Shown piece after piece: positions 33,503 through 38,621 of a stretch of 38,621 bases of DNA. The stretch's first letter is position 1, and every line of letters starts with the position of its first letter. Origin of the DNA: an uncultured Granulosicoccaceae bacterium. Its GTDB lineage: Bacteria; Pseudomonadota; Gammaproteobacteria; Granulosicoccales; Granulosicoccaceae. Below the pieces are notes generated by a model. It was not told where the DNA came from and made no database searches. It saw only the letters and a program-made list of their open reading frames with translations. The position numbers and the translations under genes were made by a program. Location of the stretch: positions 1 to 38,621 of the forward strand of contig CALKXD010000274.1 of NCBI GenBank assembly GCA_938003855.1, in the 5' to 3' direction.

Positions 33503-35179
33503 TCAATCAGACACTCTTTTAAGCACGCCCCGGTAAGCCACAATGCGACCGATAATCGGTGCATTAACAGTGACATCAAAAACAAATCGCCCGTCTCTGG
33601 CGGTTTCAAACGCCGCGCCCGTCGGCAGCAGCATTACGGGCAGCGGCAGTCCGGCAAAGGTCCAGCCGACCGGCACCAGGTGGAGTTCGTCATCACGCAG
33701 ATCAAGTGTCAACTGCACCGTGACAAAACCAAAGCGTTCCATCAGCAGATGATGGTGCACGCCGGTCCCGGCCCACTGCACTGAGTGAAACTTCTGCCCG
33801 TTAAAGTCCCGCTCCCAGACCTCCCGATCGCCCTGCCTGGTCAGAGTCACCGTCAAGGGAACATCCCGGCCCGACCCGGGAAACCCGATCACAGCGGCGA
33901 CTAACCGCGCAAGTAAGTTACTGCTACCGCGAACCTGAGCCGTCCCCTGCCATCGGTGCATTGCCGTCACATTGTGCAGATCGCGAACCGGTGCCGGCAA
34001 TCTTGTCATCGCCGCAGCCAGCACGGTGTCATACACCGTGTCTGCGCGTGCCTGCCCACCCGAACCCGTTTGCCGGAAACCACTGTGCACCTGCAGTTTT
34101 TGAAAGGCTCTCTGATAGTCCGACAGACTGATCAGATCGACGGCGGCACGAGCGCCGCTGTCGGGCGTTGTTCCATTAAGCAATTTTTTAATCACAACAC
34201 TGGCAGGAATGGCAGGAATAAAAGGCCCGTCATCCCCTTCAGCAATCAGATGCCAGGACCGTGTCACGGCTACGCCGTCCAACCTGCCACGTACTTCGAC
34301 AAACATCCCGCCACGATTCGGCCCCCAGCTAAAGCGTGTTAGCAGCCAGTGCACAGCCGGCGCAAGCGGGTGCAGCGCCGGCAGTCGCAGACGCCCGCGG
34401 CACCACGCTAAGGTACTTAGTATCCGGTGGTAGATGGCGGGAGTCGGACCTGCACCAAACCAGACATCTGCAAGTCCGGTAAAACGGTGCTGTAACAATC
34501 GCAGATCGGGTACGTCGACCAATGAGTAGCGCAGCCGCTTGAGTGGCCGGTATCCGGGGGGCGCAATTCGGTAATAATAAGAATCAACAAACGCGCGTGT
34601 TTTCGCCAGGCGACCATCCTGCCAGCGCAGCACCTCGTCACCGGCATAACTCAGAATTGATCGCATCACCGACAAACCGGGCACGGCATGCGGGGCAGGT
34701 GAAATACCTGCCCGTATCGTTTCCGGCTCGAAATCCCTGGCAACCTCGGTCACAACGGCTGACGTTAACGCAGGACAAGTACTGACACCGGACAACACAA
34801 ATACCCCGGCATCTGTAGCAGCGTTATCAAAGCGCGTAATACCAGTAACGAACTCACTGCCATCGGCAAGATCAATATAGGGGACGCCAGCCGCTATACA
34901 GGCGTTAATGACAAAATACGGATCATCACCGTAAATTTGAAAGGGTCCGCTTGCGTCAACGACCAGATCAGGTTGGTGTGTAATCAGATAGCCGACCACA
35001 TCAGCCCGGTCAAACGCCGCAGGGATCAGCGTCGACGCACCACTGTACGCCTCTATAAAATTTTTTGTCTTGTCAGCACAGCGGCCCGCAATGATCAGTG
35101 TCAGTGCGGATTCATCGCTCAGCAGTGACACCAGCCGTCCACCAAAAAAACCGTAACCCCCCAGAATCAGTACCTTCAC
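33503..35179 (-). CDS. Saccharopine dehydrogenase-like NAD(P)-binding protein fused to DUF4166
   Basis: This is a two-domain protein of 558 residues. Residues 1-130 form a Rossmann domain of the saccharopine-dehydrogenase-like type: KVLILGGYGFFGGRLVSLLS and DLVVDASGPFQIYGDDPYFVINACI, followed by YIDLADG and SGVSTCPALTSAVV. Residues about 385-558 match DUF4166 (LPAPVRDLHNVTAMHRWQG, GSGRDVPLTVTLTRQGDREVWERDF, then HLVPVGWTFAGLPLPVMLLP). The N-terminal domain lacks catalytic substrate features I can point to, so it may be an oxidoreductase of unknown substrate. The GTG start overlaps the stop of the DCC gene by four bases (GTGA), indicating translational coupling with that thiol protein. Domain fusion of this type is known in proteobacteria but its function is not. 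Confidence 0.88.
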   Translation of the reverse strand: MKVLILGGYGFFGGRLVSLLSDESALTLIIAGRCADKTKNFIEAYSGASTLIPAAFDRADVVGYLITHQPDLVVDASGPFQIYGDDPYFVINACIAAGVPYIDLADGSEFVTGITRFDNAATDAGVFVLSGVSTCPALTSAVVTEVARDFEPETIRAGISPAPHAVPGLSVMRSILSYAGDEVLRWQDGRLAKTRAFVDSYYYRIAPPGYRPLKRLRYSLVDVPDLRLLQHRFTGLADVWFGAGPTPAIYHRILSTLAWCRGRLRLPALHPLAPAVHWLLTRFSWGPNRGGMFVEVRGRLDGVAVTRSWHLIAEGDDGPFIPAIPASVVIKKLLNGTTPDSGARAAVDLISLSDYQRAFQKLQVHSGFRQTGSGGQARADTVYDTVLAAAMTRLPAPVRDLHNVTAMHRWQGTAQVRGSSNLLARLVAAVIGFPGSGRDVPLTVTLTRQGDREVWERDFNGQKFHSVQWAGTGVHHHLLMERFGFVTVQLTLDLRDDELHLVPVGWTFAGLPLPVMLLPTGAAFETARDGRFVFDVTVNAPIIGRIVAYRGVLKRVSD

Positions 35180-35625
35180 TGCAGCAGCCGCCGCTGTACT
35201 TCAAAGTCAACTGTACGGCATAAATCAGCGCGTCCAAACCATCGGATACGATTGCGCGCAATCAGGTAGTACAGTGCATCGAGAAGCCGTTGCGGTATGA
35301 TTCGAAGTGCTCCCAGACAACGCCATCCACCGCCCAGCTTCACAGCGGTGCGAACGACAGCGTCAGATGCCGAATAAGCCAGGCCGTCAACGATCAATAA
35401 CCACGATACCGGATCGTCCGGATCGAGTTCGTAGTGTTCCATCAGAGCGCGTCCCAGGCTGGACTGCAATGGCACAATGCGAAACTCAACGCTGCGATCA
35501 TTGCGTGAAATCCACCTTGCACCCCGGGCACACAAAGCACAGTGCGCGTCCATCACACAAATTGGCCCCTGATGATCAATCGCGACCACGGACTGGTAAG
35601 AATACGGCGTCTGCATTCGGTACAT
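35176..35625 (-). CDS. DCC-family thiol-disulfide-type protein (DUF393)
   Basis: This 149-residue protein belongs to the DCC (DUF393) family, named for the N-terminal D-x-x-C-x-x-C motif; here VMDAHCALCARGARWI with C29 and C32. Typical companion features are present: FRIVPLQSSLGRALMEHYEL, DPVSWLLIVDG, YSASDAVVRTAVKLGGGWR and a C-terminal ALYYLIARNRIRWFGRADLC. The fold is thioredoxin-like and predicted to do thiol-disulfide chemistry, but the substrate is unknown. The usual Gly after the first Asp is replaced by Ala. The next gene (DUF4166 fusion) overlaps its stop by four bases. The start could be either the ATG at 35625 or the one three codons later; neither has a strong ribosome site. Confidence 0.9.
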   Translation of the reverse strand: MYRMQTPYSYQSVVAIDHQGPICVMDAHCALCARGARWISRNDRSVEFRIVPLQSSLGRALMEHYELDPDDPVSWLLIVDGLAYSASDAVVRTAVKLGGGWRCLGALRIIPQRLLDALYYLIARNRIRWFGRADLCRTVDFEVQRRLLQ

Positions 35626-35790
35626 TGTATTTTATTGCGGCTGCGGGCATTACTCCGGCACCCCACTATTGAACTATCCCGTGCCGGTTGCAAGCTATTT
35701 GCAGCAGCCACAGGACAACCGCCTCAAAAAACTGCCAACACACATAAAGCCGCGACCGGCATCGCGTGAAAGTGCTTTGCGGATAAATAA

Positions 35791-35830
35791 GAGGGTGACC
35801 CAACCCGACTAAACAGATCGGGCCACCCTC
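35791..35830 (-). terminator. Probable rho-independent terminator of the slipin gene
   Basis: On the minus strand GAGGGTG (35830-35824) and CCCGA (35822-35818) pair with TCGGG (35808-35804) and CACCCTC (35797-35791), giving a two-part GC-rich stem with a small bulge and a nine-base loop, followed by TTATTTATCC. It sits 30 bases after the slipin stop at 35860. Confidence 0.7.
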
Positions 35831-35859
35831 CTCCACTGCCGGCATGACTATGTCGGGTT

Positions 35860-37164
35860 TCAGCCAGACTTTTGCGGGCCAAGCTTCACCAAACCATTCA
35901 TCACCGCATCAAGACCACCGTACACGGACAGACTACCCACATTCTCGGTAACCCGCTCCAGAGTCTCAAGCTCCTTCAGGCGCAGCGCCACAGTATTGCT
36001 CTCCATCACTTTCGCAGTGTTCAGCAGCGACCGGGTCGCGTTGGTTTCTTCACGCCTGCGAATAACATTAGCCTGTGCCGCTTTCTCGGCTTCAACCACT
36101 CTAGCCAGTAACTCTTTCATGTCACCGGGCAGAATGATGTCTTTGACACCGACGCTTTTGACTTCGATCCCCAGCGCTGCAAAAGGCCCCTCAAGGTAGT
36201 TGGCAACATCACGATCAATGGTGCTTTTGTCCTCGAGCAGGTTATCCAGGGTTCGTGTGCCAACAGCGGCACGCAAACCAAACTGAATTTCCTTGTACAG
36301 GTGATCCAGTGGGTCTTTCACCTGTTGCAGAGCTCTAGCCGCATCGACAAACTGATAGGTAGCCGTAACGTTAATACGCAGGGCGACTTTGTCACGGGTC
36401 AGAATTTCCTGCCCCTGCACCTCCAGAGTTCTCACTCGAAGATCAACCAGATCCACTGCAATATCACGATCGACTTTCCAGAATGCCTGCAGCCCCGCAC
36501 CCAGTGTGTCGGTAAACTGACCATCCAGGTACAACAGACCCACGTGACCTACAGGCACAGTAACCGCATGAATCACACGGGCAACCTGCTCAGCTATTGC
36601 GCTGTTTTTATCACTCAGCAACCGACGTGCGAATGCACTATCAACCGACAATTCCTGTTTCAGGTCAACCCGCTGCACCCGTATAGATACCGGCCCCTTC
36701 CAGTACAATGCTCTGGATGCCGGGGCAAGCAGCGCTGCCGGTTGCTCATTGAAATAGACCAGCGCCATTTCACTGGAGCCGGTTTCGACAAACTCAAACA
36801 GTTGATCGACCGTGGCACGCTCTGCGTCCAGCAGGTAGTCTGCCAGCCGGTGCTCAAATACAGGCTTTGCTGTATCGAAGGTTTCGACAGTGACAAACTG
36901 TAGCAAGTTGAAAAAACGATAGTCTCCTGGTGCAAGAAAGGATTGAAAATCTCCGTCCCTGAACAAGAGACCGCGTTCGTGCTTGCGCACAATAAATTTA
37001 ACGTAAAAAAACATAGTGCGTTCTCCTTGTTGGGTTAATGTTAAGGATGATGAGTTACCCGACGGCAACCCGGTTTGCTTCGCTGTACTCGCACCACCAA
37101 CACGGGGTTTTGCGTTGCGCGCCAGCACTGCTCTTTCGACTTCAGCAAGTCGTTTTAGGCTCAT
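35860..37164 (-). CDS. Slipin (SPFH/stomatin family) with N-terminal extension
   Basis: This is an SPFH-domain protein. The core from MFFYVKFIVRKHERGLLF has a first small domain, then the SPFH region (VPVGHVGLLYLDGQFTDTLGAG, VDLRVRTLEVQGQEILTRDKVALRINVTATYQ, LEGPFAALGIEVKSVGVKDIILPGDMKELLARVVEAEKAAQANVIRRREE in three stretches) and a helical C-terminus, as in slipins that scaffold membrane microdomains. Two in-frame starts both have excellent ribosome sites: ATG 37164 (AGGAGGAAG; 434 residues) and ATG 37014 (AAGGAGAA; 384 residues). The inner start gives the usual slipin N-terminus; the outer adds 50 residues with a charged helix (LKRLAEVERAVLAR) and a Ser/Thr-rich linker. A third ATG at 37185 has no site. 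No NfeD partner gene is adjacent. Confidence 0.9.
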   Translation of the reverse strand: MSLKRLAEVERAVLARNAKPRVGGASTAKQTGLPSGNSSSLTLTQQGERTMFFYVKFIVRKHERGLLFRDGDFQSFLAPGDYRFFNLLQFVTVETFDTAKPVFEHRLADYLLDAERATVDQLFEFVETGSSEMALVYFNEQPAALLAPASRALYWKGPVSIRVQRVDLKQELSVDSAFARRLLSDKNSAIAEQVARVIHAVTVPVGHVGLLYLDGQFTDTLGAGLQAFWKVDRDIAVDLVDLRVRTLEVQGQEILTRDKVALRINVTATYQFVDAARALQQVKDPLDHLYKEIQFGLRAAVGTRTLDNLLEDKSTIDRDVANYLEGPFAALGIEVKSVGVKDIILPGDMKELLARVVEAEKAAQANVIRRREETNATRSLLNTAKVMESNTVALRLKELETLERVTENVGSLSVYGGLDAVMNGLVKLGPQKSG

Positions 37165-37451
37165 AGAAACTTCCTCCTGAAGCATAAAAATTAGTGTGCC
37201 CCGCCATCACAGCATCATCGCGGATCACTGGCTCGAGCCAGCCGAACACCACACGCGCCAGATCAACTGACTGACATCACCTTAGCTTTCGCTAAAAAAG
37301 ACACCAGCCATTCGTCTGGAGGATGAAGCGCCGGACTACCCTGCAACACAGCAACCGGCCATCATGCTGCTGCCGGCTAACGACTGTGTGCCCTTACAGG
37401 CAGCACATCATCAACCAGCTGACGGCAGAGGCATTGGTGGGTGATCACTCA
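37165..37451. other. Intergenic region upstream of slipin
   Basis: No gene was recognised in these 287 bases. A 14-base perfect palindrome CTGGCTCGAGCCAG lies at 37228-37241, about 65 bases before the outer slipin start, where an operator could be. Confidence 0.4.
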
Positions 37452-37514
37452 CCCGATCATGTGGAGTCGAACCACGGGCTTTACAGCCTACCAAACGATC
37501 CGCAAAGGATCAGG
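37452..37514 (-). other. tRNA-like fragment (degenerate tRNA, Tyr-like loop)
   Basis: Immediately after the Gln-type tRNA on the minus strand there is a second tRNA-like sequence. Acceptor-like halves CCTGATC (37514-37508) and GATCGGG (37458-37452) pair with one G-U. A T-arm CGTGG-TTCGACT-CCACA is clear, and a CTGTAAA loop like that of tRNA-Tyr (GTA) occurs in between. The D-arm and a 5-bp anticodon stem cannot be folded and the total is only 63 bases, so it is probably a decayed or remodelled tRNA. Confidence 0.35.
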
Positions 37515-37586
37515 AGCGATAGCCGGATTCGAACCGGCTCCCCGCAGATTCAAAACCTGCTGCTCTACCCGATGAGCTATATCGCG
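37514..37586 (-). tRNA. tRNA-Gln-like (anticodon TTG), atypical
   Basis: The minus-strand sequence folds as a 73-base tRNA. The acceptor CGCGATA/TATCGCT has six pairs and a C-T mismatch at 1-72. The D-arm is GCTC-ATCGGGTA-GAGC, the anticodon arm GCAGG-TTTTGAA-TCTGC (U33 present, anticodon TTG), the variable loop GGGGA and the T-arm GCCGG-TTCGAAT-CCGGC. CCA is not encoded. TTG reads CAA (Gln), but the 1-72 mismatch, C73 and the lack of the usual Gln acceptor sequence differ from standard gammaproteobacterial tRNA-Gln, so charging identity is uncertain and it could be supernumerary or a pseudogene. Confidence 0.7.
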
Positions 37587-37878
37587 CGGAAATCACGAAG
37601 CAAGCCTGGTACACACGGTGCGATGGTTAGCGTTGGTGTGCCGGCAGGGGCAAAAACCCTGAACCGCAAGGCGTTACTCACATGAACCTCCCTGGTATTC
37701 CGGTCCGGAAAAATCGAACTACTGCGCCGGTGTCACGCGGTTGCAGCAATGCCGCCGAAGAAGCATCGAAAAATAATTCAGATGTTCATCCATCAGTGTT
37801 GTTGATACTGACGCCAAGATTCATCTGCAAAATTCTGTTTTGTCTAGACCCTGTTTGTATTTGAGCCATATCGCAGGT
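37587..37878. other. Intergenic region between tRNA and the short transcription unit
   Basis: No gene was recognised in these 292 bases. Open frames here are antisense to or run out of the tRNA region and are not protein-like. It presumably contains the tRNA promoter, but no clear -35/-10 pair was identified. Confidence 0.4.
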
Positions 37879-37919
37879 AAAAAAAAGCCCCGAATGACGC
37901 AAACCATTCGAGGCATTTT
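37879..37919 (-). terminator. Strong rho-independent terminator
   Basis: On the minus strand GCCTCGAATG (37914-37905) pairs with CATTCGGGGC (37896-37887), nine of ten bases, with an 8-base loop, followed by eight T residues (37886-37879). It is preceded by AAAA, so it could also work weakly on the plus strand. It closes the unit that starts at the promoter near 38169-38196. Confidence 0.85.
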
Positions 37920-38162
37920 GAAGTGCACTCGACAAGGTTCGTAATCTGAACCCTGCCGGATACTATCAGCGAGGGCTCAGCGCGCGGTTCTCCCGATCCA
38001 AAAGCAACCGGGTAGTGTTTTGTTTATTGAATTTTTCATCACTATAAGCATCGCAGAAATTAACCACACCACACCCGTACCGGGCGTGTCAGCGAAGCGA
38101 TAAGCATTCGCGGCTGCACCGGTCGGTTGGTCTATTTTATAAGTAGATAACTGTTTCATGGC
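37880..38162 (-). ncRNA. Candidate small RNA or leaderless small-protein transcript (~280 nt)
   Basis: A near-consensus promoter (38169-38196) and a strong terminator (37879-37919) bound a transcript of about 280 bases. It contains a stable hairpin, CACGCCCG-GTA-CGGGTGTG (about 38064-38082). A 60-codon frame (ATG 38159 to TGA 37977) starts MKQLSTYKIDQPTGAAANAY and has one hydrophobic stretch (VVWLISAMLIVM). However, its ATG would be only about three bases from the transcription start and has no ribosome site. I recognise neither a known RNA family (not tmRNA, RNase P RNA, SRP RNA or an obvious 6S RNA) nor the protein. RNA gene or small membrane protein are both open. Confidence 0.4.
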
Positions 38163-38168
38163 GGCGGA

Positions 38169-38196
38169 AGTATATAGAGGTATAACGCTTTGTCAA
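38169..38196 (-). promoter_or_regulatory. Sigma-70 promoter
   Basis: On the minus strand TTGACA (38196-38191, perfect -35) is followed after 16 bases by TATACT (38174-38169, five of six -10 matches). Transcription should begin near 38162. Confidence 0.75.
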
Positions 38197-38582
38197 CAGC
38201 AACGGGTAATTATCTGTAGATTATGGTGAACCTGCAGGTATTTTAGTGACCTTCCAGATTTCGCTCCTGGCACTATCAACACCGACCTACTTCCCTGCAT
38301 AGATCCCCGTGAGACCGCACAATTGCAGAACCACCGAGTCCTCAGACAGATGGTCAGGCACCCTGCCTGCGTTCTCCCTACCCCGTCGATACGTTCACCG
38401 CTGCGAGGCTGATACCGGGCAAGCCGAAAAGGCAACACGGCAAAAAGGTCAGCGGGTTCGCGGTGCTTTATCTTATCGGTACAAACCTTTACCGTTACCC
38501 CTGAATTGTCGTGAAAATACAATTGGTTCACACTGTTTGCGAGTAAATTGTCCGCAGAGTTTGAGTTTTCGGAGGCTTATTA
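38197..38582. other. Divergent intergenic region
   Basis: There are 386 bases upstream of the plus-strand gene at 38583. A 112-codon minus-strand frame (38193-38531, GTG start) covers most of it, but it has no ribosome site, is unusual in composition and ends inside the -35 box of the neighbouring promoter; I do not accept it. The promoter of the plus-strand gene must be here. Confidence 0.4.
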
Positions 38583-38621
38583 ATGCAACACACACTGACG
38601 CAACACGAGTACGACGAAATC
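38583..38621 (+). CDS. Start of an unidentified plus-strand gene (partial)
   Basis: An ATG at 38583 preceded by a good GGAGG ribosome site (spacing eight bases) opens a frame to the window end: MQHTLTQHEYDEI, 13 codons. The gene is cut by the right edge and cannot be identified. Confidence 0.6.
   Translation, partial: MQHTLTQHEYDEI

Noticed and set aside
37690-37760. A third possible tRNA T-arm (TCGAACTA on the plus strand)
   Set aside because: The flanking bases do not form a 5-bp stem and no acceptor or anticodon arm can be folded.
38193-38531. Minus-strand 112-codon frame near the right edge
   Set aside because: GTG start without a ribosome site, Arg/Cys-rich composition, and its 3' end runs into the -35 box of a strong promoter.
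1-38621. CRISPR array, insertion sequences, integrase or prophage genes
   Set aside because: No regularly spaced direct repeats, transposase or recombinase motifs or phage structural genes were seen in any frame.

Overview
The window reads as chromosomal DNA of a free-living, probably marine, gammaproteobacterium. This rests on FucU, a two-repeat DUF1456 (YehS-type) protein and a DUF3622 small protein, together with moderate-to-high GC and many small catabolic operons. No transposase, integrase, phage module or CRISPR array was seen. Assignments come from reading motifs and family memory, not from database searches.

Layout. 1-3086 (minus strand): the 5' part of an exported TraF-like protein running off the left edge, a DUF418 membrane protein, an L-fucose mutarotase and a DUF1456 protein. 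3309-6771 (plus): a tight operon of a cytoplasmic gamma-glutamyltransferase-like hydrolase and the two subunits of a type II aconitase X dehydratase. 6836-9220: an ArsR-type regulator and a divergent DUF6428 protein, both with cysteine pairs near the C-terminus, then a convergent Bcr/CflA-type MFS exporter. 9935-20238: a coherent carbohydrate-type catabolic locus. Six minus-strand genes (binding protein, two permeases, argininosuccinate-lyase-like C-N/C-O lyase, MalK-type ATPase, PfkB kinase) face a plus-strand pair (ROK regulator and a 789-residue PIG-L deacetylase with a C-terminal amidotransferase-like domain). A 30-bp perfect palindrome follows. 20303-21254 is apparently non-coding. 21255-26535: a GT2 glycosyltransferase, a DUF3622 protein with a probable 49-codon neighbour, an isopenicillin-N-synthase-type 2OG oxygenase, an SDR and a TauD/TfdA dioxygenase. 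26616-37164 (all minus): a sulfite-oxidase-fold molybdoenzyme, a TTC38-like TPR protein, a SprT-like protein, an acetamidase/formamidase, an Atm1-type ABC exporter, an overlapping pair of a saccharopine-dehydrogenase-like/DUF4166 protein and a DCC thiol protein, and a slipin. 37165-38621: a tRNA region (one well-folded but atypical Gln-TTG tRNA and one tRNA-like fragment), an isolated promoter-to-terminator unit of about 280 nt, and the first 13 codons of a plus-strand gene.

The best candidate for an undescribed system is the 9.9-20.2 kb locus. Import by an ABC system, cytoplasmic deacetylation by a PIG-L enzyme, an elimination by a fumarase-superfamily lyase and phosphorylation by a PfkB kinase, under a ROK repressor, would form a complete pathway for an N-acylated, dicarboxylate-bearing sugar-like compound. 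The substrate is inferred, not shown. Secondary leads are the GGT-like/AcnX operon, the isolated ~280-nt transcription unit, the odd tRNAs and the two strong in-frame starts of the slipin gene.
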